NCBI RefSeq assembly: GCF_001426435.1
Contig: NZ_LMER01000020.1
Location: 450,240 to 514,239 of the forward strand
DNA length: 64,000 bases
Source: Angustibacter sp. Root456
GTDB taxonomy: Bacteria > Actinomycetota > Actinomycetes > Actinomycetales > Angustibacteraceae
Direction: 5' to 3'
The first letter of the stretch is position 1, and the number at the start of each line of letters is the position of its first letter. Positions 9,563 through 22,600 of this stretch are shown here, piece after piece. Position numbers and translations under genes: made by a program. Below the pieces are notes generated by a model, which saw only the letters and a list, made by a program, of their open reading frames with translations, was not told where the DNA came from and made no database searches.

Positions 9563-9729
9563 AGCTGCTGCGGTGGTGGGCCGACCAGCCCGAGTCGGCG
9601 GCCACCCCCACCCCCTGACCTCTCCCGTTCTTTGGCGCGGTGGCACCCCGTCGCCAACCTATGGCAGCTGGGGCACCCAGTGGCCGGGCTCGAAGGCAGT
9701 AACGGGACCCAGTCGCACAACCCGGCGCG

Positions 9730-9894
9730 TCACTCGGACGCCGCACCCGCCGCGCCCGCCGCACCCGCCGCGCCCGCCGCGACGAGCGCCACCTGGAACG
9801 CGCCGTCCGCGCTCTGCGACACCAACCGGACGGCGAACAGGTGCCGGAAGTCGCGACCGCGCAGGACGACGCGCAGGTCGGCGACGAAGTGCAC
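9730..9894 (-). pseudogene. Internally deleted duplicate of the neighbouring MFS gene
   Basis: The GTG-initiated 54-codon frame begins MHFVADLRVVLRGRDF and continues to GAFQVAL, almost identical to residues 1-36 of the MFS transporter encoded at 7385-8662. It then jumps into an Ala/Gly tract made by a 9-bp GCC-rich repeat, and ends with bases resembling the 3' end of the same transporter gene. At DNA level 9791-9902 matches 8559-8670 with about five mismatches. It looks like a recent copy from which nearly the whole interior was lost. A functional short peptide is unlikely. Confidence 0.7.
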
Positions 9895-9930
9895 CTGCTC
9901 ACGGTAGCCAGCCCGCCGCACGGGTGAGGT

Positions 9931-9975
9931 GGGGAGTGCTCCCCATCGCCACTGGCGACGCCCCGCCGTTAGCGT
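9931..9975 (+). promoter_or_regulatory. Shared 18-bp element and -10-like hexamer, copy 1
   Basis: GGGGAGTGCTCCCCATCG at 9931-9948 contains the inverted repeat GGGGAG/CTCCCC. TAGCGT, a possible actinobacterial -10, starts 39 bases after the start of the element at 9970. The identical 18 bases, with TAGGTT 38 bases on, precede the WXG100 pair at 32037. The gene start at 10002 lies 26 bases after the hexamer, so this is probably the promoter/operator of the secretion locus. Confidence 0.55.
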
Positions 9976-10001
9976 GTGCGCGACGACAGGGGAGGAACGT
10001 G

Positions 10002-11240
10002 ATGGTTCTCAGGATGGGAGCGGATCCGGACGAGCTGGACCGGATCGCCGGCCTGCTCCGGGCGGACGCCCGGTCGCTGGACTCCATCCGCGAGCGCGCG
10101 GCGCACGCCATCACCGCGATGTCGGCGCAGTGGTCCGGGCCCGACTCCGGCCGGCTGCTCGCCCAGTGGCACGACGTCGTCGGGCCGCGGCTGGGCGAGG
10201 CCCACCAGGCCCTCACCGGCTGCGCGCGCCAGCTGCACGTGCAGGCCGACGAGCAGCGGCAGGCGAGCGGCGAGGGTGGCGGCCGACCGGGGGGCGGCGT
10301 GCCGTCGTGGCCGGGGCTGCCCGTGCCGACGCTGCCGCTTTGGCCGGGTGGGCCGGGGTCGTCGTGGCCGGCGTCCCCCGGTGACGCGCCGGGCGGTGAC
10401 TCGCCGTGGGGCGTCGTGCCGGGCGTGAGCGCCGAGTACGACCCCGAGCCCGACTGGACGAAGCACGACCGCTGGACCATCGAGAACCCCGACGGCAGCA
10501 CGACGACGTCCGACACCAAGACCTACGTCGACAACGAGGGCGCCAAGCGTGAGTGGCGCTATACGACCACCGACGACCGGCACCCTGACGGCACCAGCCC
10601 GCTGCAGCACGAGCCGGGCTGGAGGGACCACGTCGACCCGTCCGTCACCCTGTACCAGCAGGGTGGCGAGCACAGCGCCAACGCGCTGGAGTACGGCGAC
10701 GAGGACGGCCCGGCGTACGTCGCGTTCGGCTCGGCGCGCGAAGAGCACGAGACGTCGCTGAAGCTCGACAAGAACGGCCTGGCCGTGGCGGCGACCGGCA
10801 CCGCCGGTGTGTACGCCGCCTACGCGAGCAGCACGACGTCGGGCAAGTTCGGGGCCGCGACCTACGGTCAGCACACCACGGCGTACGTCGGCGCCGAGGC
10901 GTCGGGCAACGTCGGCGGCAGCATCGGCAAGGACGGCGTGAAGGTCAGCGCCGGTGGTGAGGCCTTCGCGGGCGGCAAGATCCGCAGCGACGGATCGGTG
11001 TCTGCCCACGGTGTGACCGCTACCGGCGGCGGCGAGCTGTCGTACGGCATCGGCGCGCACGCCGACATCGACGGCAGCTTCAGCACCCACAGCGTCGGGG
11101 TGCACTTCGACGTCGGCGCGACCCTCGGTGTCGGCGGCGGCTTCGACGTCGGCCTCGAGGTCGACCCGAGCGAGGCGCTCGACTCGGTGCGCGACGGCGC
11201 CGGCGACCTGTGGGACGGCGCGACCGGCTGGATCGGCTGA
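10002..11240 (+). CDS. WXG100-headed large candidate type VII substrate (412 aa)
   Basis: Residues 1-95 form a helical WXG100-like hairpin with WSGPDSG at the turn. A Pro/Gly/Trp-rich linker follows (about 95-150). Next comes a region with DGSTTTSDTKTYVDNEG and WRYTTTDD, and then a long Gly/Ala-rich repetitive part (about 255-385) with alternating hydrophobic and polar residues such as GNVGGSIGKDGVKVSAGGEA and GVHFDVGATLGVGGGFDVG. This suggests a beta-rich secreted module. The C terminus ends DSVRDGAGDLWDGATGWIG. The ATG at 10002 follows GGGGAGGA by five bases. The layout (WXG head, linker, effector or structural tail) is that of secreted T7SS proteins. No toxin domain is recognised. Confidence 0.7.
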   Translation: MVLRMGADPDELDRIAGLLRADARSLDSIRERAAHAITAMSAQWSGPDSGRLLAQWHDVVGPRLGEAHQALTGCARQLHVQADEQRQASGEGGGRPGGGVPSWPGLPVPTLPLWPGGPGSSWPASPGDAPGGDSPWGVVPGVSAEYDPEPDWTKHDRWTIENPDGSTTTSDTKTYVDNEGAKREWRYTTTDDRHPDGTSPLQHEPGWRDHVDPSVTLYQQGGEHSANALEYGDEDGPAYVAFGSAREEHETSLKLDKNGLAVAATGTAGVYAAYASSTTSGKFGAATYGQHTTAYVGAEASGNVGGSIGKDGVKVSAGGEAFAGGKIRSDGSVSAHGVTATGGGELSYGIGAHADIDGSFSTHSVGVHFDVGATLGVGGGFDVGLEVDPSEALDSVRDGAGDLWDGATGWIG

Positions 11241-11367
11241 GCGGTGCCCGAAGGGTGGCCGGTGCCTGACGCGCTCCGGGGCCACGCGGCGGGAACGGAT
11301 GCGACGATGTGCGGACGAGCCGCGCGAACGTGATGGTCAGGATGGTCTGGACAGCGAGGAGACGGGC

Positions 11368-11876
11368 ATGACGACGTTGCAGTACCCGAGCGCACGGTTC
11401 CCCGGGCCCCCCGCGGCCGCGCTCGAGGTGCCGGACGGCTGGGAGCCGGTGTCGGTGCCCGGGACGGCGCTCGCGGCCCGCGTGGCCGACCACGGCCAGC
11501 CGACGTTCCTGGCCAACGTGGTGCTGCGGTTCGAGCGGCGGGCGGGCGACTACACGCTGGCCGACGCGCTCGAGGAGGTCGTCGAGTACGCCGAGGCCAA
11601 GCCGCGCGGCGAGGCCAGCGAGCCGTTCACCGCGTCGTTCGGCGGTCACGAGTACTCCGGACGCAACGTCTCGTGGGTCGACCCGGTCGCGGGCACCGTG
11701 GTGCAGGCCCACCTGTTCACCCTGCTGCCGGCCGGTGACCTGCAGGACCTCGTGCAGATCACCGGGTCGGTCGGTGGCGCGAACGCCACCGACGACTACC
11801 GGACGGTGCAGCAGGTCATCCAGCAGGTGACGGTGACGCCGGGCAGTCCGGGCCAGGCGGCCCAGGACACCACGCC

Positions 11877-11880
<4 letters not shown>
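11368..11880 (+). CDS. LpqN/LpqT-like protein without signal peptide (170 aa)
   Basis: The sequence pattern (LEVPDGWEPVSVPGTALAA, then FLANVVLRFER and YTLADALEEV) resembles the LpqN/LpqT family, which in mycobacteria are lipoproteins. Here no signal peptide or lipobox is seen, so it is probably cytoplasmic. The ATG at 11368 follows GCGAGGAG. Its stop overlaps the GTG of the phosphatase gene (GTGA), tying it to the secretion locus. A chaperone-like role for a WXG substrate is possible but is speculation. Confidence 0.6.
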
Positions 11881-12677
<797 letters not shown>

Positions 12678-12680
12678 CAC

Positions 12681-14251
12681 GTGCGCCCGCACGCCGCCGT
12701 GGCACCGGGACCGTGGACGCTCGTCCACGGCACGGGCCTGGTCGTGCTGCTCGATGACGCCGCGTCCGCTGAGCTCGTCGACGGCTGCCGCTCGGCGGCG
12801 GCCTGCGGTGACCTCGACGACGTGCTCGACGCGGCGCTCGCCGGGGGAGTGCGCGCCGTGCCCGACCTCGCGGCGGTGGCGCTGAGCGAGGACGGCGCGC
12901 GGGTGGTCGTGCGTGGTGGCGGCCGGGTCGTCGTCGAGGAGGCGGACGGCGCTCAGCACGTCGTGGAGGCGGCCGGTGCCCGGCCGTGGCGCGATGTCGA
13001 CCTCGCCGGCGTCGCCCGCGTCGCGCTGCTCGCGCCCGGGCAGGAGGTCGCGTCGGCCGAGCCGCTGGATGGGGTGGGCGCAGCGGTCGGTGACGACCGG
13101 GCCGCCGCCGTGCCGGTCGAGGCCGCCTGGCCGCTGCCGCCGTCGCTGATGGTGCCGGCTGAGCCTCCGGCTTCGGCCAAGGCCGAGCCGCCGCCGGCCG
13201 TGGCCGCCGGTGAGGCCAGGTCTGCCGCGGCGCCCGACGACGCTGCGGCCTTCTCGTACGACTTCCTCTTCGGTGCGACCGAGCGAGGCCTGGCCCTCGG
13301 GGGCGTGGCCGCCGCGCCGGCACCGTCCGCCCGCGAGCCGGTGGCTGAGCCGCCCGCACCGACGCCTGGGCTGGTGCCCCCGCGTCCGGCCGAGGCCGTC
13401 GCCGTCGACCTCACGCTGCCGCCGCCCACCACCGAGCTCACCGGCCAGCTCCCCACGGCACCAGGGTCCGGCGCGCATGATCACGCTGGCGACCCCGGCC
13501 GTGATCAGGCGCGCCAGACCAGCACCGACGCGCCGCCGCCCCTCATCAGCTCGGTGCCGTGGCGGCGCTCGGCCCCGGACGACGAGCCGGCCCCCGCAGC
13601 GGCTGCGGCACCCGTCCCCGTCGCGCCGGTGCCGGTGCAGCAGGTGAGCCTGCCGGCCCGGCCGCAGCCCGAGCCGACGCCGCCCGCGGCGGGCACCGAG
13701 CTGGAGGCCACCGACGAACCCGAGGGGCTCGACGAGCTCGACGAGGCGACGGTCGACCGCGCGGCCCTGCTCGCCCAGCGGCCGGTGACCGGCCCGGAGG
13801 TGCTCGCGGTGCTCTGTCCGGCCGGACACCCCAGCCCCGCGCACGCCACCCGCTGCCGAGTGTGCGGGCGCGACGTCCCGGCGCAGACGCCGTACCGCAC
13901 GCCACGCCCGCCGCTCGGCGTGCTCACGCTGTCGACCGGCGACGTCGTCACCCTCGACCGCGGCGTGCTGCTCGGCCGGGCACCGACCCTCGCGGGCAAC
14001 GTCTCACTCGGCGACCGACCGCACGTCGTCAAGGTCGCCAGCCCCGACAAGGACATCTCACGCAACCACGCGCAGTTCGCGCTCGAGGGCTGGCACGTGC
14101 TCGTGAGCGACCTCGGGTCGACCAACGGCACCACCGTGCAGCTGCCCGGCCAGGATCCGGTGCGCTTGCGTCCCGGCGACCAGCAGCCGATCGAGCCGGG
14201 CACCGTCGTGGTGCTCGCCGACGAGGTCAGCCTCGTCTACGAGGTGACGCC

Positions 14252-14255
<4 letters not shown>
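12681..14255 (+). CDS. FHA domain protein with zinc-ribbon-like motif (524 aa)
   Basis: The N terminus (1-150) is an Ala/Val-rich globular region of unknown family. Residues 150-360 are Pro/Ala-rich and probably disordered. A zinc-ribbon-like motif follows, with Cys379 and His in CPAGH and Cys392-x-x-Cys395. Residues about 410-520 form an FHA domain: LLGRAP, then ISRNHAQF, then VSDLGSTNGT, the phosphothreonine-binding loops. The GTG start at 12681 follows a GGAGCAGGGGGG stretch. It ends overlapping the kinase start. It is likely phosphorylated on Thr by the kinase next door, or binds it. Confidence 0.85.
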
Positions 14256-15874
<1,619 letters not shown>

Positions 15875-15875
15875 C

Positions 15876-16610
15876 GTGGGCGTGCGCATCGAGTTCTGCG
15901 GCGAGCAGTTCCAGGCCGAGCCGGGGCGGCCCTTCACCATCGGCCGGGTCGGTGACCTGGAGATCGACGACAACCCGTACCTGCACCGTGCGTTCCTCGT
16001 GGTGGTCGAGGAGGGCGGCCTGTGGTGGCTCACCAACGTGGGCACCACGTTGACCGCCACGGTGGCTGACGACAAGGGACTGTTCCAGGCCTGGCTCGCG
16101 CCGGGAGCGCGCGTTCCGTTGGCGCTGCAGCACTTCACGGTGTGGTTCACGGCCGGCCCCACCACCTACGAGTTCGACCTGCACGTCGACGAGCCGGCCT
16201 TCACCGCGGTGTTCGAGGCCGAGCAGGACGACGCGAGCGGCCAGACCACGGTGGGCCGCGTGTCGTTCACGCCCGACCAGAAGCTGCTCGTCGTCGCCCT
16301 GTGCGAGGGCTTCCTGCGGCGCGGTGGCGGCCAGGGCCAGGTGCCGTCGTCGGCCGAGGCCGCTGAGCGACTCGGCTGGACCCTCACCCGCTTCAACCGC
16401 AAGCTCGACAACGTCTGCAGCAAGCTCGCCGACGCCGGCATCCGTGGCCTGCACGGCGGCCCGACCAAGCTGGCGAGCAACCGCAAGGCGCGCCTGGTCG
16501 AGCACGCGCTGTCGACCCGGATCGTCGGCGTCCACGACCTCGCGCTGCTGCCCGAGCGCTCGGGCGTGACCACGGGCGCACCGGACTCGGCGGCGGGCCA
16601 GGGACGCTGA
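15876..16610 (+). CDS. FHA-like protein with C-terminal helix-turn-helix-like domain (244 aa)
   Basis: Residues 1-105 look like a divergent FHA domain (FTIGRVGDLEIDDNPYLHRAF, with an unusual LHRAF in place of SRRHA). Residues 125-215 resemble a helix-turn-helix: VALCEGFLRRGG, AEAAERLGWTLTRFNRKLDNV. It could be a phospho-dependent transcription regulator or an adaptor. GTG at 15876 starts one base after the kinase stop; a longer in-frame start at 15801 lies inside the kinase gene. Its stop overlaps the ATG of the giant protein gene (TGATG). Confidence 0.7.
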   Translation: MGVRIEFCGEQFQAEPGRPFTIGRVGDLEIDDNPYLHRAFLVVVEEGGLWWLTNVGTTLTATVADDKGLFQAWLAPGARVPLALQHFTVWFTAGPTTYEFDLHVDEPAFTAVFEAEQDDASGQTTVGRVSFTPDQKLLVVALCEGFLRRGGGQGQVPSSAEAAERLGWTLTRFNRKLDNVCSKLADAGIRGLHGGPTKLASNRKARLVEHALSTRIVGVHDLALLPERSGVTTGAPDSAAGQGR

Positions 16611-19600
16611 TGGGGGTCTTCACTCGCCGCCGGGCCACGGCGGCCTCGGCGACGGCGGTCGGTGTCGTGGCCGCGCTGCTCGTCGGCCTCGCCGTGCGCG
16701 CTGACGGCGAGGTGATCCGACGCGCCGACCTGCACGACGGCGGTGTCTGGGTCACCTCCAACGCCGACGCTCGCTACGGCCGGCTCAACAAGCCGGTCGG
16801 CGAGCTCGACGCCGGCGTGGCGGCCCCGACGGCGGCAGGTGCCGGGCTCGACGTCCTGCAGGACGGCTCCGCCGTGGTCGCGGTGAGCCGCACGGCCAAC
16901 CAGCTCATGCCGATCGACCCGATCACCGCGACCCTGCGCGATGACGCCATCGCGCCGCTGGCGGCACCGCGGACGGCGGCGCCGGGGTCGCGCGCCTTTC
17001 GTCCCGACACCGCGGACCTGCGCGGTGGCACGCTGGCCCGCATCGACCCCGCGACCGGCAAGGTGTGGGCCGAGCGGGTCGATCCCGACTCCGCGGTCGA
17101 GTCGGTCGCCGCGCTGAGCGCGCAGGCCGATCCGCTGGTCACGGTCGGCGCGCAGGCCGTGCTGGCCGTGGGGGTCGACGGCTCGGTCTACACGGCGTCC
17201 GGTGCCACGGGCAAGGTCGCGACGCTGCGGCCGACTGCCGGGGGGTTCGAGCGGGCGACCACTGACACCACGGCGCTGCGCTCCAGCGCGCTCGACCTCA
17301 CCGCGGTCGGCACCACCTGGGTGGTGCTCGACGCCGCCAAGGAACGCCTCTGGGTGGCAGGCCAGCCCAAACCCATTGCCGCGCAGGGCTCGTTGGGCGA
17401 CCACAACGCGGCCGACCCGGCGTACGCGGCCCTGCAGCAGCCCGGGCCGCAGGCCGACGGCGTGGCCGTCGAGAGCACGGCGGGCGTTCAGGTCGTCGCC
17501 CTCGACGGTGAGAGCGGCGGCTCCGAGGTGGTCGCGCTGCCCGACGACCAGAGCGGCGAGGCCGCCGCGGCGCTGCAGGTGGCGCGGCCCGTGCGCCTCG
17601 CGAACTGCGTGCACGGCGCCTGGGCGGCCACGGGAGTTACGTACTACGGCCGCAGCTGCGGGGCCGCCGCCGGTGCGGCGCGGGGTGAGGGCGAGCCCAC
17701 GCAGGCTGTGCGGATCGAGTCGGCGTCCGACGCCCCGCGCACCGACGGCGTGAAGCTGCGCGTCAACCGCGGCCAGATCGTCCTCAACGACCTCGACAGC
17801 GGCTCGGTGTGGGACCTCGACGACAAGCCGGTGAAGGTCGACAACTGGGACTCGGTGATCCCGCCGCCGCAGCAGCAGCGGAAGAACACCGAGAAGAACC
17901 AGAACCTCGTCGACGACAACACCGCCCAGCAGCCGCCGAAGGCGCGCGACGACTCGCTGCGCGCCCGGCCCGGGGTGGTGTCGACGTTGCACGTCCTCGA
18001 CAACGACTCCGACACCGCAGGCAACATCCTCGCCATCGCTCCAGGTGACGTCACCACACCCGACGTCTCCGGTGTCACGGCGCAGGTCTCGGCCGACGGT
18101 CAGGCGATCCTGCTCTCGGTGCCGCGTGACGTCAGCAGCGACCGGATCACCTTCTCGTACACCGTGAACAACGGCGGGGCGACCGCGACATCGCGGGCCA
18201 CCGCGAAGGTGTCGGTGCAGCTCGTGGGCGACGACGTCGACACTGCACCGGCGCTGCGGCCGGGGGCGACGTCCCTGGCCAAGGCCCGCTTCCCGACGCT
18301 GCCGCGCCGCAACGTCGAGCTGGCGGTGCTCGCAGACTGGCGCGACCCCGAGTCCGACCCCGTGACCGCCGACGCCGTCGCGCCCGGCACGAGCATCGAC
18401 GGGCAGGGCCGGCTCACCTTCCGGGCGCCGTCCGAGACCGGCTCGCACCAGGTGAAGTTCGCGGTGGACGACGGCCACGGGCGATCGACCACCGCGTCGG
18501 TCACCATCGACGTCCTCGGCGACACCGAGCGCGCGGTGCCGCCGCGCAGCCAGACCGACGTCGTCCGGGGCGTCGCCGGCAAGCCGGTGCAGGTCGAGCC
18601 GCTCGGCAACGACGTCACGGGCGCCGACCCCACCGACCCCGAGGCCACCTTGCGGATCGCCTCGGCCGTGCGCCCGGTGGGCGACCTCAAGGTCGACACC
18701 AACACCGACACCGGAGTCGTGACGGTGACCGGCAGCACGCCGGGCACGTACGTGCTGAGCTACGCCGCGCAGGTCGGTTCGGCCACCGACGTGGGACGCA
18801 TCCGCGTCGACGTACTCGCCGACCCCGACGACGACACACCGCCGGTCGCGGCCACCGACGCTGCGACGCTGCGCGACCAGCTGCCCTCGGTGGTCGACGT
18901 GCTGGCCAACGACTACAGCCCGCGCGGCGACGTGCTGGTGACCCAGCGGGTCGTGAGCGACGTGCCGTGGATCCGGGCGTCGGTGGTGCAGGGGCGCTGG
19001 CTGCACCTGCAGGCGACGCAGCCGGCGATCGGTGACGACGTGCGCCACGCGACCGTGCAGTACGTCGTCAGCGACGGCGTCCGGCAGGCCACCGGCCAGG
19101 TCGCGGTGACCCAGAAGCCCCCGCTCGACCAGGAGGTCGTGCCGCTGGTGCAGGACGACCGGGCTGTCGTCCGAGTCGGCGACTCGGTGTCGATCCCGGT
19201 GCAGGACAACGACTCCATGGCCGACGGCGTGCCCCTGCGGCTCGACCCCCGTGGCGCGCGCGTCGTCACCGGCAAGGGCGCGGTGTTCGTGTCGGGCAAC
19301 GTGCTGCGCTTCGTGCCCGACGCGACGCCCCAGCCCGCCGACACCGTGTCGGTGCTCGAGTACACGACGTTCCCGGACGGCCTGCCCGAGAACGCCGTCA
19401 CCGGCCGCGTCACCGTGACGGTGAAGCCTGCGCCCACCGCGACGACCCCGGACCAAGCGCCCGTGCCGCGCAGCTTCTCGGCCAGCGTCACGGCCGGTGA
19501 CTCGATCTCGGTCACCGTTCCCACGAGCGGCGTCGACCCCGACGGCGACTCCGTCACGGTCACCGGCATCGTCGGTGACGACGGGGACGCGGTCGACCTC

Positions 19601-22600
19601 TCCCTCGGCCGCATCACCTCGGTGTCCCCGACCACGCTGCGGTACGAGGCGTACCCGCGCAGCGCCGGGACGGAGACGATCCGGTACCAGGTGCGTGACC
19701 GCTACGGACTGCTCGGCGAGGGCTTCATCCGCATGGGCGTCGTGCCGCCCAGCGACCCGCAGCCGCCGGTGGCCGTCGAGGACGAGGTGGTGGCCGCACC
19801 CGGGCGCACGGTGAACGCGCCGGTGCTCGACAACGACCTCATCTCACCGCACGACGAGGTGGAGCTCGAGGACATCAAGCAGCTCAATGACCCCAAGGTC
19901 GCACAGCGCTTCAGCCGCCAGCGCGACGACACCTACCGCACCGTCGTGCCGGACGAGGGTGCGCCGAGCGCGCTCACCTACGGGCTCGACGACGGCCTGT
20001 TCGACCCATCCCGCACGACCCTGCTGGTGCGCGGCCAGAAGGACTTCGTCAACCCGCCCACCGCCGTCGACGATGTCGCCAAGCCCAAGGACGGCGAGAC
20101 GTCGACGCTCGTCGACGTCCTGGCGAACGACTACGACCTCGACGGCGACAACGCCTCGCTGAAGCTCGTGGGTGTGCTCGGCGAGGGCGCCGTCGTCGAG
20201 GGCCGCCAGGTGCGGGTCACCGTCGAGGACCATCCCCGCTCGGTGCCCTATGTCATCGAGGACGCCGACGGTGCCCGGGCGATGGCGCTGATCTACGTGC
20301 CCTCCGGCGCCGACGGTGCGCCGTTCGTGGTGTCCGGATCGCTCATCGAGATGGACACCGACTCCACCAAGACGATCGACCTGCGCGACTACGTGCGTGC
20401 CCCCAGCGGGACGGCCGTCTCAATCACGTCGCCCGACACGCTGAGCACCTCGCCGGTCGACGCGTTGCAGGGCCAGTCCGACTCGGGTACGCGCATCGAC
20501 CTCACCTCGATGCGCGGGTACGTCGGCCCCGGCGCGCTGATGCTCGAGGTCACCGACGCGCCGACGGCCGTGGAGAAGGCACACACGTCGTACGTCTCGA
20601 TCCCCGTGCAGATCGGCCCCAAGCAGCCGCTGCTGCGCTGCCCGGCGTACACCGTCACGGTGATCGCCCGCGGGCCGGCGCGCACGCTCGACGTCCCTCG
20701 CCTGTGCCACGCCTGGCTGCCGCAGGGCCTCTCGCTCGACGACGTGCGCTTCACCGCGCGGTGGAAGACCGCGCCCCGCAAGGTCGACCTCACCCAGACC
20801 GGCGCAGGTGGTCGGTCCGTGGTGCTGAAGGCGCACGACGACGCACCGGACGGCCAGAACGCCGTGCTGCAGGTGGGTGTGGACGGCTCGAAGGAGCAGT
20901 TCGACATCGGTGTGAAGGTCATCGGCATCGGGCCTGACGGCCAGATCAGCGCGGCCGTGCCGCCTCCCTCGCTGCGCCCCGTCGACCTCGGCGCCATCGA
21001 GCCCGGCGCGAGCCGCACGGTCGACCTGCGGCCCTACCTCAGCTCACCGCTCGCCAACCCCGCGTGCACCATCACCGGCACCCGGCCGCTGTCCGGCAAC
21101 GGGGTCAGCGCCACCGGATCCGGCTGCCGCCTCACCGTGCGCGCGGGCGACCGAGCCAGCGGCGCGCAGCAGCTGCTCGTCACCGTCTCGGACGCACCGG
21201 GCCGTGAGGCCACCGGTCGGATCAGCGTGAGCGTGCGCGGCAAGCCACTGGCGCCGCAACAGGTCTCGGCCGTGGCCGACCGCGTGCAGGGCGGCTCGGC
21301 CCGCGTCAGCTGGCGTCCGCCCGCGTTCGACGGCGGTCTGCCGGTGCAGGAGTACGAGGTGCGCTGGTCGGGTGGCACGAAGGCGTGCAGCGCCTCGCCG
21401 TGCACCATCACCGGACTCACCAACGGCACGGCGTACCGCTTCACTGTGCGGGCGCGCAACGCCGCCGGCTGGTCGCCCGCAGGTGGGCCGAGCCAGGCCG
21501 TCACCCCCGACACCGCGCCGCCGCCGATCAGCGGCACGCGCGTCACCGCTCGCGGCGACCGCACCCTGAGCGTCGCCTGGAACCGGCCGACCTTCGACGG
21601 CACCGCGGTCGACACCTACGAGGTGCAGTACACGAACGTCGGCTCGCACCCAGGGTCGCGCACCGTGCGGGTGGCGGCCACCAGCACCCGCCTGTCGGGC
21701 CTCACGAACGACGACGAGTACAGCATCCGGGTGCGCGGTCACAACCAGGCCGGCTGGGGCCAGTTCGGCCCGGCGGTGCGTGGCCAGTCGGTGGGTACGC
21801 CGCCGCCGGTCGGCCGTCCGAGCGTGCAGCCGCGGACGCCGACCCCCGACAGCAGCACCGGCCAGGTCAAGATCACCTGGCCCACGACGTCGCCCAACGG
21901 GCCGCCGCTCACCCAGTACACGGTGTACTACCGCCTCGACGGCGGGGCGTGGCGCACGCTCGCCCGGGTGTCGGCGTCCGCCACGCGGCAGGCCACGCAG
22001 ACCGTGCCGTACGACGGACGCACCTACGGCTACGTCGTCACGGCCACGAACGGCGGCGGCAAGGAGTCGGCCAAGGCGAACGTCGAGTCCTACCGCTCCA
22101 CAGGCATCCCGTCGACTCCGGGGACGCCGAGAGTCACGACGCCGTCGGCCAACAGCCAGGCGACCGTGACGGTGCGGCTCGGCACCACGCGCGCGTCGCG
22201 CTTCACCCAGGTCAAGTGGCAGACCGACGGTGGCCGCACCGGCGCCTGGTCGTGCTCGAGCAACTGCCCCGAGAACACCTCGGTGAGCCGCCAGCTCAGC
22301 GGGCTGTCGGTCAACAGCAGCCACCGCGTGCGCGTCTCGACCTGCAACGACGCCGGTCGCTGCTCGAGCTGGTCGGCGTACAGCAACGCGTTCCAGCCGT
22401 ACGGGCCGCCGAAGGCGCCGGTCAGCCAGGGCTCGTCGACCAACGCGAAGACGATCACCTACCGCTGGAGCCAAGGCACCAACGGCCGGCCCATCACCGG
22501 CTTCCAGGTCCGGCGCGGCGGCACGACCGTGGCCCTCGGAGGCAACGCGCGGTCCTACTCGTTCACGTACGGCAAGTACGACACGGCGTACTCGATCACC

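Noticed and set aside
16166-19456. 1096-codon minus-strand frame antisense to the giant Ig/Fn3 gene
   Set aside because: Arg/His/Gly-rich composition without domains is typical of the frame opposite a high-GC gene.
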